64,000 nucleotides of DNA. Origin: G965212025 sp965237985. Its GTDB lineage: Bacteria; Pseudomonadota; Gammaproteobacteria; Poriferisulfidales; Oxydemutatoraceae. The notes beneath the pieces were generated by a model. It ran no database searches and was not told the DNA's origin. It worked only from the letters and a program-made list of their open reading frames with translations. Positions 50,992 to 59,360 of the stretch are shown here, one piece after another; within the stretch, counting starts at the first letter, position 1, and the number at the start of each line of letters is the position of its first letter. The position numbers and the translations under genes were made by a program. Where the stretch lies: contig OZ250161.1 in NCBI GenBank assembly GCA_965237985.1, positions 372,001 to 436,000 on the forward strand. Direction: 5' to 3'.

Positions 50992-52191
50992 ATGACCTCA
51001 ACCGAAAGTACCCCACAGAACAATGTGCTTGAAGCCCAAGACCCGGGTATGTCCCAGACCTTGGAGTATTTTCGTGAACTGGTAATGAATTCCGCTGGGG
51101 GCAGCATCTTGCTGGAGTACAGTGAAGTTTTCATAGCAGTTCTGAGTGTCGTGGTGGCTGCCTTTCTAGCTGCGATTTTCATCAAAATCCTGTTAAGAGG
51201 ATTAAAGAAGAAAAAACGCAAATGGGAGGTCGCCTTTTTTTCCAGCCTCACCGGCCCATTGGTCACGATGATGTACCTGGTCGGTTTTACGTATGTCCTG
51301 GAAATTTTTGTCGACGCCAACCAAGCTAAGACGATAGAAATATCAGTCGCCGTACGCCATCTTGGAATTATTTTTTGCCTGCTGACATTTTCGCTGAGAC
51401 TCATCCGGAAAGTAGAAGAACAATTGATTGAAAAAATTGCCTCCGGAACCGGCCATAGCCTGGATGCAACAGGCACACGCATGGTGACACGGCTGCTTCG
51501 TATTTCTCTTGTCGCCGCGGCCGGGCTCACTGCTTTGAGTGAAGCGGGAATAAGCGTGTCGGGAATTCTGGCTTTTGGTGGGGTAAGTGGTCTGGCAGTA
51601 GGCTTGGCCGCCAAAGACCCGTTGGCAAATTTTTTTGGCGCGGTCATGATCTCATTGGACAGGCCTTTTGTGGAAGGCGATGAAATCCGTTCTCCGGACC
51701 GCTCGGTCGAGGGCTTTGTGGAACACATCGGTTGGCGCATCACTCGGATCAGAACCTACAACGGTCACGCACTTTATTTGCCGAACTCCCTTTTTTCAAC
51801 TGTCATTATTGAAAACCTGACGCATATGAAGCTTCGTTACTTTGATCAGGTTTTCGGACTTCGCTATGAAGACATCGATAAAATCGGTGACATTTCCAGG
51901 GATATCAGAGAGCTTTTAATCAACCACAAGGATGTCGACAACGAATATTTGAACATCATCGTCAGGAAGTTGTCGGAATCCACGGTTGATCTGGCAGTAG
52001 AATTTTATACCCATGAAGTAAGCTACAAAGGCTTCACCAAAGTCAAAGAAGAGATTCTCCTGGCGATCACCGAAATTGTCGATAAACGTGGCGCGCAAAT
52101 GCCATACCCTATACAAAATCTGATTTTGCAACAGCACCCGGAAGAGAGAAAAACGGTTACTTCTCCAGACCCATCCGCAATCTTGTCGTAA
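50992..52191 (+). CDS. Small-conductance mechanosensitive channel, MscS family
   Basis: Opens under membrane tension to release solutes. About four or five N-terminal hydrophobic helices precede the pore helix GVSGLAVGLAAKDPLANFFGAVMI and the beta domain RPFVEGDEI, both typical. It is 399 residues long, longer than E. coli MscS, with an additional N-terminal part. An intrinsic terminator lies ten bases past the stop. Confidence 0.9.
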   Translation: MTSTESTPQNNVLEAQDPGMSQTLEYFRELVMNSAGGSILLEYSEVFIAVLSVVVAAFLAAIFIKILLRGLKKKKRKWEVAFFSSLTGPLVTMMYLVGFTYVLEIFVDANQAKTIEISVAVRHLGIIFCLLTFSLRLIRKVEEQLIEKIASGTGHSLDATGTRMVTRLLRISLVAAAGLTALSEAGISVSGILAFGGVSGLAVGLAAKDPLANFFGAVMISLDRPFVEGDEIRSPDRSVEGFVEHIGWRITRIRTYNGHALYLPNSLFSTVIIENLTHMKLRYFDQVFGLRYEDIDKIGDISRDIRELLINHKDVDNEYLNIIVRKLSESTVDLAVEFYTHEVSYKGFTKVKEEILLAITEIVDKRGAQMPYPIQNLILQQHPEERKTVTSPDPSAILS

Positions 52192-52200
52192 ATGGAGCAA

Positions 52201-52224
52201 GTCAAGGTTCCTTGACATTTTTTT
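52201..52224 (+). terminator. Intrinsic terminator after the MscS gene
   Basis: GTCAAG (52201-52206) pairs with CTTGAC (52211-52216) around a GTTC loop, followed by A and seven T residues. The downstream arm also supplies the TTGACA of the next promoter. Confidence 0.8.
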
Positions 52225-52239
52225 GTGAGTTCGTAGAGT
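52212..52239 (+). promoter_or_regulatory. Predicted promoter of tRNA-Ala
   Basis: TTGACA (52212-52217), 16-base spacer, TAGAGT (52234-52239). The tRNA begins about 16 bases beyond the -10 box. The -35 box overlaps the terminator stem of the preceding gene. Confidence 0.6.
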
Positions 52240-52255
52240 GGCAAAGAATTTGCCC

Positions 52256-52328
52256 GGGGCCATAGCTCAGTTGGGAGAGCACTTGCATGGCATGCAAGAG
52301 GTCGGCGGTTCGAGACCGCCTGGCTCCA
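52256..52328 (+). tRNA. tRNA-Ala (anticodon GGC)
   Basis: A complete cloverleaf: acceptor GGGGCCA with TGGCTCC, D-arm GCTC/GAGC, anticodon arm CTTGC/GCAAG with loop ATGGCAT (anticodon GGC), T-arm GGCGG/CCGCC with TTCGAGA loop. The discriminator is A; CCA is not encoded. Confidence 0.95.
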
Positions 52329-52408
52329 TTGCGTTTTTCAGCAGTGCGAAAGTCTTTTTTTCTGAATCGCGCACTGGCTCGCGTACCCCGAGCCGAAGGT
52401 TGCGCCAT

Positions 52409-52879
52409 GTGACCCGGATTTACGGTTTTTGTTGCCTTGTTTTTCTGTTCATGGCAGCGGATGCCGCGTGTGTTGCAACTGCAAATGCACCCTCGGAAAA
52501 CGCATTGCAGCAGCCACGGGTGGAAGTGGCAGGAAAAATTTTCCAAGTGGAGGTCGTGAGCGCCAGTGCAAAACGCGCTTTAGGGTTGTCTGGCCGAACA
52601 CAACTAGAAAACAACCAAGGAATGCTGTTCATTTTCGAGCAAGACGCCAGACACCGCTTCTGGATGAAAAATATGAGCTTTTCACTTGATATCGCGTGGA
52701 TAAGCAAGTTTGGAAGCGTGGTACACATGGAAAGACATGTTTCACCCGAAAGCTGGCCCAAATCTTTTGCTCCGTCAAAGGCGGCACGGTACGTTCTGGA
52801 AGTACCTGCCGGACAACTTTCCCACGTTGCTCCAGGTGATCGAGTGCGCTTTGAAAAAGTGCCCATTCAACCGCTCTGA
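52409..52879 (+). CDS. DUF192 domain exported protein
   Basis: GTG at 52409 starts a signal peptide (YGFCCLVFLFMAADAACVATANA) and a DUF192 domain: VEVASARSAARALGLSGR-type opening (FQVEVVSASAKRALGLSGRT), GMLFIFEQDARHRFWMKNM, the DIAWISKFGSVVHMERHVSP segment and GDRVRFEKVP. DUF192 proteins are small periplasmic domains of unestablished function, often beside metabolic enzymes. An open frame reaching upstream to 52238 runs through the tRNA and is not used. Confidence 0.85.
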   Translation: MTRIYGFCCLVFLFMAADAACVATANAPSENALQQPRVEVAGKIFQVEVVSASAKRALGLSGRTQLENNQGMLFIFEQDARHRFWMKNMSFSLDIAWISKFGSVVHMERHVSPESWPKSFAPSKAARYVLEVPAGQLSHVAPGDRVRFEKVPIQPL

Positions 52880-53067
52880 TGTGATGCCCCCTGTCTGGAA
52901 TGAGGCTGTCAAGCTTCTCGCATTGCCTGGGAAGTAAGTAAAAAAGCAGACATATCATTGAGCGAACTGTGCCGGCCAGGCGTCGAAAAGCTTGCGGTTT
53001 TTTCGTAAAAATTTGAGAAAATCTCTTCAATCGACCCAGTTGTTCCGTTCACATGAGAGATGCGTTT

Positions 53068-53098
53068 TTGCGAAAAACTTTGCTTGGAATGTTATCAT
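53068..53098 (+). promoter_or_regulatory. Possible promoter of tRNA-Glu
   Basis: TTGCGA (53068-53073) and TATCAT (53093-53098) with a 19-base spacer, followed by a GC-rich discriminator (GCGCCCGATCGC), typical of stringently controlled tRNA promoters. The spacer is longer than ideal. Confidence 0.45.
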
Positions 53099-53117
53099 GG
53101 AGCGCCCGATCGCTTTG

Positions 53118-53190
53118 GTCCCCATCGTCTAGAGGCCTAGGACTTCGCCCTTTCACGGCGGCAACGGGGGTTCGAATCCCCCTGGGGACG
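53118..53190 (+). tRNA. tRNA-Glu (anticodon TTC)
   Basis: Acceptor GTCCCCA/TGGGGAC, anticodon arm CGCCC-TTTCACG loop region with anticodon TTC between the CGCC and GGCG stem halves, and T-arm GGGGG/CCCCC with TTCGAAT loop. CCA is not encoded. Confidence 0.94.
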
Positions 53191-53447
53191 CTTTCGCCTG
53201 AGGGCCGGTGTAGTTCTTGAAATCAGGGACAGCAGCGTCCGGGTTTTTCTTGGGCAAAAACTCCAATGTGACAGTTGGATGTCTTGAAAAACGGAACATG
53301 AACTCAGCTCGAGCCGTACAAGGCTCGGCGTGCAGTTGATTTTGAGATCGTGGATGTGGCACACTCTCGGTTTAGCTGGCATCCATGCCTGACTGGAGTG
53401 TTGAACTGGGTGTCGTGTTTTCATTTTCTGGCAAGAGGAGAATAATC

Positions 53448-53627
53448 GTGAAAGTGAACTGGGACGAAGATATCTGCATACATGCTGGCAAATGTGTTGA
53501 AGGCTTGCCATCGGTATTCAAAGTTGTTGACAAAAAATTTGTGATCGAGCAGTCGGGGGCGGACGAGAGCGCGATTCGTGAAGTCGTTGCCAAATGTCCC
53601 TCGGGAGCACTGACAATCGAAGAGTAA
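53448..53627 (+). CDS. Small divergent 4Fe-4S ferredoxin-like protein (Fer4_19)
   Basis: GTG at 53448 follows an AGAGGAG ribosome binding site by seven bases, giving 59 residues. The sequence DICIHAGKC, then CPSGALTIEE, matches the divergent mono-cluster ferredoxin domain CxHxGxC...CPSGAL (three cysteines at about 10, 16 and 49 plus a histidine in the motif). It probably binds a single cluster and acts in electron transfer; partner unknown. A 2Fe-2S/FAD reductase gene follows about 170 bases downstream. Confidence 0.85.
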   Translation: MKVNWDEDICIHAGKCVEGLPSVFKVVDKKFVIEQSGADESAIREVVAKCPSGALTIEE

Positions 53628-53793
53628 TAAAATAATAGCTGCCGCATATTTCTGAATATTCGGGGCGCTTATTCAAGATGTGATTTGTTTAGCCCGCGCC
53701 GTTCCCGTCTCTTTTTTTGCTTCTCAGCGGCACAAAACAAGAATTCCTTTCAAGGCTTGAGAGCTTTCCAGTTGACGGTGGAATGGTAAAGCC

Positions 53794-54864
53794 GTGTTTT
53801 CTTTCGGTAAAAAAGAGTTTGCAGCGACCGTAAATTCAAGCACTGAGCTGATAGTCAAAAAAGGCCAGAACCTTCTGGCTGCCGGGTTGAAATCAGGATT
53901 GGACTGGCCGCACGACTGTCGCGTTGGAAGCTGCGGCACGTGCCGGTGCAGGCTGCTGTCCGGTAAAATAAAGCCCCTGTCAGATTTTACCTACGTGTTG
54001 GCGATGAAAGACATAAAGCAGGGATATATTCTTGCCTGTCAGACCCGCTTGAAAAGCGACATAGCAGTTGAAGTCCTGTTTGGTGTCGAAAAAAGAGTGG
54101 CAGTGGAAACGCGTGAGGCGCGGGTGTCCAGTGTCCGGACCTTAACCCATGACATTCTCGAGTTGGTGATCACTGCTGAGACCCCTTTCCCCCCAGGGAT
54201 GACTGCCGGCCAGTACGCAGAAATTATCTATCCGGGACTGAGCAGTCCACGTTCCTATTCTTTCGCCACCGACTTGGAAGATCAAGCGCAAAGCACTCTG
54301 ACTTTTTACATCCGTAATGTTCCTGGCGGCGAATTCACCGGCTGGCTTTTTGCTAAGGATCGTCACCATGCTGAACTGACTGTAAGCGCACCCTATGGAG
54401 ATTTTTGTTTGCATGATAATCACAAAACCATGATATGTATCGCCGGGGGGAGTGGCATGAGCGGCATAAAAGCCATCCTTGAAAAGGCGTGCAGAATCGG
54501 TGCGAAAAGGGATGTGGTTTTCTTGTTTGGTGCACGCACTCAACGTGACAGTTACTGTGCGGAAGAAATTGGAAAAATTGGCAGGGAATGGAACTCCGAT
54601 CATCAGTTCATTTACGAAACAGTATTGTCCGATGAATTGCCGGGTAATGACTGGACGGGCCCACGCGGGTTCGTAACTGATTATTTCCAGCAAAAATATT
54701 TGCAGGAATCCGGCTTGGACATTCTGAAATGCGAAGCATATCTGTGCGGCCCCCCCGCGATGGTTGATGCCGGAATCAAAATGCTTACAGAAGCCGGTCT
54801 GCAAAGCGACGCAATGTTTTATGACAAGTTCCTTGACGCAAGCACGATTGAGGGTGGACGTTAA
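53794..54864 (+). CDS. 2Fe-2S and FAD-containing NAD(P)H oxidoreductase
   Basis: A multi-domain electron-transfer protein of 356 residues. N-terminal plant-type 2Fe-2S domain with cysteines at about 42, 47, 50 and 82 (PHDCRVGSCGTCRC, then ACQTR), FAD-binding domain with PRSYSFAT, and NAD-binding domain with IAGGSGMSGIKAIL. The domain order (2Fe-2S, FAD, NAD) matches reductase components of aromatic or alkane oxygenases and CDP-4-dehydro-6-deoxyglucose reductases, so the acceptor cannot be named. GTG at 53794 is the likely start. No oxygenase gene is next to it. The upstream ferredoxin may be a partner, inferred only from proximity. Confidence 0.85.
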   Translation: MFSFGKKEFAATVNSSTELIVKKGQNLLAAGLKSGLDWPHDCRVGSCGTCRCRLLSGKIKPLSDFTYVLAMKDIKQGYILACQTRLKSDIAVEVLFGVEKRVAVETREARVSSVRTLTHDILELVITAETPFPPGMTAGQYAEIIYPGLSSPRSYSFATDLEDQAQSTLTFYIRNVPGGEFTGWLFAKDRHHAELTVSAPYGDFCLHDNHKTMICIAGGSGMSGIKAILEKACRIGAKRDVVFLFGARTQRDSYCAEEIGKIGREWNSDHQFIYETVLSDELPGNDWTGPRGFVTDYFQQKYLQESGLDILKCEAYLCGPPAMVDAGIKMLTEAGLQSDAMFYDKFLDASTIEGGR

Positions 54865-55658
54865 GTCCTTCTACCTGGAAGCAACAGAGACCTGCAAACA
54901 TTCCCCGGCAGATCATTCACAGTGATGCTTGTCCACTCAGGAGTGATTGAATGCTCCAGGCAACTGCGAGCAGGTCTGGTGGAGAGCAGGCACATGATTG
55001 AACGGGGATGCCTGCCTGCTTTAGGCTTCCCGGCGCGTAGATCGGGCAGTCGATTTGTTCAGCAGATTTCTCGACCGCGTAATTCAGCCTGCAGCGTTGC
55101 GTTCTCATCCCGATGGTCCAGGCATCGATGCCAAAGTTCGTATCCGCCTCAACCAGGCCTGGCAAAGAAAGCCAAAGGCTATGCCACTCACTGATCACTG
55201 AGATGCACATCGTATCGTCTGTTACGGCGCCTCAAGTGATCTTGGCGGCCGGAATCTGGTTGATTCTGTGTCAGGTCCTTCCTTATTGGCCACAGATTCC
55301 AGTAGGGTAGCCGTGCGGAAAAAGTAGACAGCCTCCTGTTGCTCGTGCAGCCTTGGTACTTGACTGTTCGGGTCTGATTTGAACAATAGGTTGAAGCAAG
55401 GTACTTTGTGTAGCGTTCCCGGTGATTTTTTTCGGGGATGACCAAGGATCTTGGTTTGGGGTGGGTGACATCGTTTTGCCTGATTTTTCCAAGACGTAGC
55501 TAATACACCCTCGCTTTGTTTTCCTGATTGCACCGATTGTCAGACTTATGCCTTTCAGTGAACAGAGGAAGAAAGCAGCATTCGCGTTCGGAAGCCTGAC
55601 CTACGTCCTACGTCGGGACTCCTTCGTTCATTTGCAACAGAGAGGCATTTTAAAAATT
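54865..55658. other. Long spacer upstream of hupB
   Basis: Almost 800 bases in which I find no gene. Several short open frames on both strands show no domain patterns and no good ribosome binding sites. An 8-bp inverted match (GGAATCTG/CAGATTCC, from about 55251) is probably chance. It may be a site of lost genes or hold the hupB promoter. Confidence 0.5.
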
Positions 55659-55931
55659 ATGAACAAAGCTGAATTAATCACCAAGTTGGCTGAGCAGGCA
55701 GAACTCAGCAAATCGGATGCAACCAAAGCATTGGGTGCGGTCATTGAGATTATCAGCGCTTCCCTTGCAAAAGGTGAGCCTGTAGTGCTTATTGGCTTTG
55801 GTAGCTTCCAGGTTCGTGATCGGGCTGCCCGGGCAGGCCATAATCCCCGGACCGGCAAAAAAATTGAAATTGCCGCATCCAGGCAACCAACTTTCAAGGC
55901 TGGTCGCACATTGAAAGACCGAGTCGCCTGA
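55659..55931 (+). CDS. hupB: DNA-binding protein HU
   Basis: HU is a small histone-like protein that bends and compacts DNA. The ATG at 55659 gives MNKAELITKLAEQAELSKSD, a textbook HU start, with GFGSFQVRDRAARAGHNPRTGKKIEI and the C-terminal FKAGRTLKD. Length 90 aa. An in-frame start at 55548 adds an unlikely extension. hupB before two tRNAs and ppiD is a common gammaproteobacterial order. Confidence 0.96.
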   Translation: MNKAELITKLAEQAELSKSDATKALGAVIEIISASLAKGEPVVLIGFGSFQVRDRAARAGHNPRTGKKIEIAASRQPTFKAGRTLKDRVA

Positions 55932-56019
55932 ACTTCGCCGCTCACGCGGTCATTGTCTGACGTGGGCAGAGTGCTTGTTGCCGGTGTTTTGTCGGTCGTG
56001 TCTCCCAAGCGGATTGCAG

Positions 56020-56091
56020 GGGTGCTTAGCTCAGTGGCAGAGCGTCGCCCTTACAAGGCGAAAGTCGGGGGTTCAACTCCCTCAGCACCCA
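56020..56091 (+). tRNA. tRNA-Val (anticodon TAC)
   Basis: Acceptor GGGTGCT/AGCACCC, D-arm GCTC/GAGC, anticodon stem CGCC/GGCG with loop CTTACAA (anticodon TAC), and T-arm with GTTCAACTC. CCA is not encoded. Confidence 0.94.
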
Positions 56092-56100
56092 TACTTAAAG

Positions 56101-56177
56101 GGAGCGGTAGTTCAGTTGGTTAGAATACCGGCCTGTCAAGCCGGGGGTCGCGGGTTCGAGTCCCGTCCGCTCCGCCA
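56101..56177 (+). tRNA. tRNA-Asp (anticodon GTC)
   Basis: Acceptor GGAGCGG/CCGCTCC, anticodon stem CCGGC/GCCGG with loop CTGTCAA (anticodon GTC), T-arm CGGGTTCGAGTCCCG, and encoded CCA at 56175-56177. It is nine bases after tRNA-Val and probably co-transcribed. Confidence 0.95.
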
Positions 56178-56246
56178 CTACAACACCGGAATATACGCGG
56201 TGCGATACCCCTCGTCCCTGAAGATCTAAACAAGGATTGTTATTCA

Positions 56247-58136
56247 ATGTTGATGCAAATCAAGGACAAGGCAAGTGGTTGGGTGGCATATCTGATAGTC
56301 GGGTTGATTTCTGTTCCTTTTGCGCTTTGGGGCATTAACCAATACTTCTATCTGGGCACTGATCCTGTAGTCCTGGAAGTAGGTGGCGAGGAAATTCCCT
56401 ACAGCGTTTTTCAGGCTACCTACCGGGAACGCAAGCAATACTTGGAATCCATTTCAGGGTCACAAAACATCAGCGACCAGCTGGTGCAGAGAGAAACCAT
56501 CAATGCCCTGGTACGAGAAAGAATTTGGGATATCGAAGCAAAGAAAAACGGCTACTTCATAACGGATTTGGAGCTTGCCAACTACATTGAAAACCTGCCG
56601 GAATTTATGCGGGACGGAAAATTCGACAAAGAAAAATACCAGGCGATCATTGATTTGCGACGAGAATCTAAAGCAGGTTTTGAAGAATCGCTCCGACGCA
56701 CGCTTTTAAGTAGTCGCGTACCCAGACTCATTGAGGAAACAGGTTTTACATTAGAAAATGAAAGGGAGCGATACGAAAAGCTGCTTTTTCAAGAGCGCGG
56801 GCTGCGCTATGCCACTATCGCTGCCGGCCAGTTCATTGTTCCAGGAAGTGTCAGTGCCACAGAAGTCGAAACGTTTTATGAAGAAAATATTGAGCGTTTT
56901 ATGCAGCCGGAAGCCGTGTTGCTGGAATACATTGAGCTTGATGAAAAAGAACTGGTGGACCCCGATGCTGTCAGCACTGAACAAGTCACCAGTTATTACG
57001 AGACCAACCCCGATGAATTTTTTGCACCTGAACAGTTACGAATAGCACACATTTTGTTTGACGTTGCAAAACATGGAGAACTGGGTGTATGGGAACGCTT
57101 GGCAACTGTGTATGGTGAACTGAAAAAAGGAGCGGCCTTTGAAAAGCTCGCTGAAGAATATTCAGATGATAGTCTGACAGCGGAGCAGGGGGGCGAACTT
57201 CCCCTGATTTCGTACGAAGACTTGGGCGAAGAACGCATTGTTGAAGCTTTGGAGTCTTTATCTCCGGATGAATTCAGCACGGCAATAGAAACTGTCTACG
57301 GCTTGCAGATTTTCAAATTGTTGGGTCGTGTTTCATCGCACAGGATCAGCATCGACAATGCCGGCTACCAAATCAGATCAGAATTGGCTTCACAGCTGGC
57401 ACAGGAAGAATTCAATGATTTGCTGGACCAGTTGGGCAGCTTGGTGTATGAGAACGTGGACTCCTTGAAATACCCATCGGAAAGCTTGGGTTTGAAAGTA
57501 AAGAAAACTCCCTGGGTGAGTCGTAGTTCAAACACCGGTGTCATGCAGTATTTGAAAGTCAAGGAAGCTGCGTTCACGGAGGATGTCATTCAGCAGGGCT
57601 ACAACAGTGAAGTGTTGGAAGTGGAAGCCGGACATGCAGTAGTAGTACGGGCGGAAAGTTATCGTCCGGCAAGGCAAAAAGAATTTTCAGAAGTAAAAGC
57701 AGCCATCACTACCGAGTTATTGCTCAGCAAGGCTTTTTCTCTGGCCGGAGATAAAGCACTCTCTGTTGTCAAGGCGTTGCGGGGGGGAGCAGACCTGGAT
57801 TCAGAAGCGCGTAAAGCCGGCCTCCGTGTTCATGACCTGGGCTTCGTGAAAAGGGATACCGAGAGCGCAGACAAAGAACGCTTCATCACCGAAGCCGCGT
57901 TTCGCATGAGAAAGCCCGGTGAAAATAAACCGAGCTATCGAAAACTGGAGCACCCGGAGAATGCTTCCTACTACATTATTGAATTGATGGAAATTCGTGA
58001 TGGTCAACCGACTGAAGAGGATTGGGTTGGTGATGAAGCATTTTCCTACAGTAACCGCGAACTGGAAGCCGCACTTTTAACATTGCTCGGCGGTTCCGAA
58101 ATCGACGTGTCGCTGGACAGTCTTCCCCAGCCCTGA
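56247..58136 (+). CDS. ppiD: Membrane-anchored peptidyl-prolyl isomerase/chaperone PpiD
   Basis: PpiD works near the SecYEG channel on newly exported proteins. N-terminal MLMQIKDKASGWVAYLIVGLISVPFALWGINQYF has the single membrane anchor and family opening; the SurA-N-like domain follows, then the parvulin region (LRIAHILFD and EGGELPLISYEDLGEERIVEALES) at about residues 265-355. The length, 629 aa, is normal. ATG at 56247. A possible terminator hairpin lies about 80 bases after the stop. Confidence 0.93.
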   Translation: MLMQIKDKASGWVAYLIVGLISVPFALWGINQYFYLGTDPVVLEVGGEEIPYSVFQATYRERKQYLESISGSQNISDQLVQRETINALVRERIWDIEAKKNGYFITDLELANYIENLPEFMRDGKFDKEKYQAIIDLRRESKAGFEESLRRTLLSSRVPRLIEETGFTLENERERYEKLLFQERGLRYATIAAGQFIVPGSVSATEVETFYEENIERFMQPEAVLLEYIELDEKELVDPDAVSTEQVTSYYETNPDEFFAPEQLRIAHILFDVAKHGELGVWERLATVYGELKKGAAFEKLAEEYSDDSLTAEQGGELPLISYEDLGEERIVEALESLSPDEFSTAIETVYGLQIFKLLGRVSSHRISIDNAGYQIRSELASQLAQEEFNDLLDQLGSLVYENVDSLKYPSESLGLKVKKTPWVSRSSNTGVMQYLKVKEAAFTEDVIQQGYNSEVLEVEAGHAVVVRAESYRPARQKEFSEVKAAITTELLLSKAFSLAGDKALSVVKALRGGADLDSEARKAGLRVHDLGFVKRDTESADKERFITEAAFRMRKPGENKPSYRKLEHPENASYYIIELMEIRDGQPTEEDWVGDEAFSYSNRELEAALLTLLGGSEIDVSLDSLPQP

Positions 58137-58216
58137 TACGTGCTTGCCTGTGCCGGACGTTTTCCGGAGTCGCTCAGTCAGTTGCGGCTGAAATAACCGC
58201 CCTGCTTTGAGTGTTG

Positions 58217-58241
58217 TTTCGCAAGCTGCGAAAATGGTTTT
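58217..58241 (+). terminator. Possible terminator after ppiD
   Basis: TTTCGCA (58217-58223) and TGCGAAA (58227-58233) form a perfect 7-bp stem with a three-base loop, followed by ATGGTTTTT. The short T-run and the small loop make it only moderately convincing. Confidence 0.4.
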
Positions 58242-58425
58242 TCCTTGGTGGCGGGTGCAGATCATCCTTGCCTGCAGCATGTAAAAGCTTTGTTGTCTGT
58301 TGCAAGTGGGATGCACGGAACTGGATGTCGTGCTTCGGAGAAGAGGCTGACAGTCGAGGTTCGTGAACCTGGGTAGCAAAGGCAATTTTCAGTGCTGGAA
58401 AAGGAGCGGGGACATGCGAAAGTCT

Positions 58426-59196
58426 TCAACCAAGCAAGTGGTAACCGGCATCCACATAAAGTATTTCGCCGGTAATCCCGGATGCGAGAGGCGAACATAA
58501 AAATGCAGCGGCATTGCCCACGTCTTCAATGGTGATATTTCTGCGAAGAGGTGCGTGTTCCGCAGCGTATTCATGCATTTTTCGAAAACCGCTGATTCCT
58601 GCGGCTGCCAGGGTCCGTATGGGGCCGGCTGATATTGCGTTCACGCGCGTTCCCTGCGGCCCCATTTCACTTGCCAAGTATCGGACGTTCGCTTCAAGGC
58701 TGGCTTTTGCCAGACCCATAACGTTGTAATTTGGAATGGCACGCACCGCACCAATGTAACTCAAAGTCAGAACCGCCCCAGCAGACGCTTTGCTCATGAG
58801 AAGGTGCGCTTCTCTCGTCAATGCAGTCAGGCTGTAGGAACTGATCTCATGTGCCTGTAAAAAAGCTTCGCGACTGGTTCCCGCAAGGAAACTTCCAGAC
58901 AGCGCTTCGCGCGGCGCGAAAGCCAACGAATGCACCAGACAGTCCAAATGTTCCCAGCTGTCGGCCAGCCTGCGAAACAGTTTTAGAATTTGTGTCTCCT
59001 CGCTGACATCACAAATAAGAACAGGCGCATCACCGCATTGGGCGGCAAGCGGGAGGATACGTTGCTTTAATCGTTCATTTTGACAAACAAGCGCCAGTGT
59101 GGCGCCCTGCTGATAAAAAGTTTTCGCGATGCCCCATGCTATCGAGCGCTCACCTGCCAGTCCGCAAATCAGAACTTTCTTGTTTTCAAGCAACAC
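58426..59196 (-). CDS. fabI: Enoyl-[acyl-carrier-protein] reductase (NADH)
   Basis: FabI reduces enoyl-ACP in type II fatty acid synthesis. GTG at 59196 is chosen because AGGAGG lies six bases upstream; it gives VLLENKKVLICGLAGERSIAWG, typical of FabI, and 256 residues. Catalytic residues are visible as Tyr147 in SYIGA and Tyr157-x6-Lys164 (NYNVMGLAK). The C-terminal SPLASGITGEILYVDAGYHLLG is conserved. An upstream in-frame start at 59256 adds 20 residues with no support. It is convergent with ppiD. Confidence 0.95.
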   Translation of the reverse strand: MLLENKKVLICGLAGERSIAWGIAKTFYQQGATLALVCQNERLKQRILPLAAQCGDAPVLICDVSEETQILKLFRRLADSWEHLDCLVHSLAFAPREALSGSFLAGTSREAFLQAHEISSYSLTALTREAHLLMSKASAGAVLTLSYIGAVRAIPNYNVMGLAKASLEANVRYLASEMGPQGTRVNAISAGPIRTLAAAGISGFRKMHEYAAEHAPLRRNITIEDVGNAAAFLCSPLASGITGEILYVDAGYHLLG

Positions 59197-59360
59197 CGTG
59201 CACCTCCTTGAAATATCACGTACAGGGCTTTGGAGATTGGTCGCCACTTGCAGCAATTGCAGGAATGAAAATGGCCAAAAAACCTCCCTGACAGTGTAGC
59301 ATTAGCAACTTGAACAAGCGTCATGTTTCTTCCTTTTCCGCTTCTGCCTATAACCCTGCC

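Noticed and set aside
52238..52408. N-terminal extension of the DUF192 protein
   Set aside because: These codons run through tRNA-Ala; the GTG at 52409 starts a clear signal peptide.
54917..55210. Minus-strand open frame in the spacer before hupB
   Set aside because: No domain pattern or ribosome binding site.
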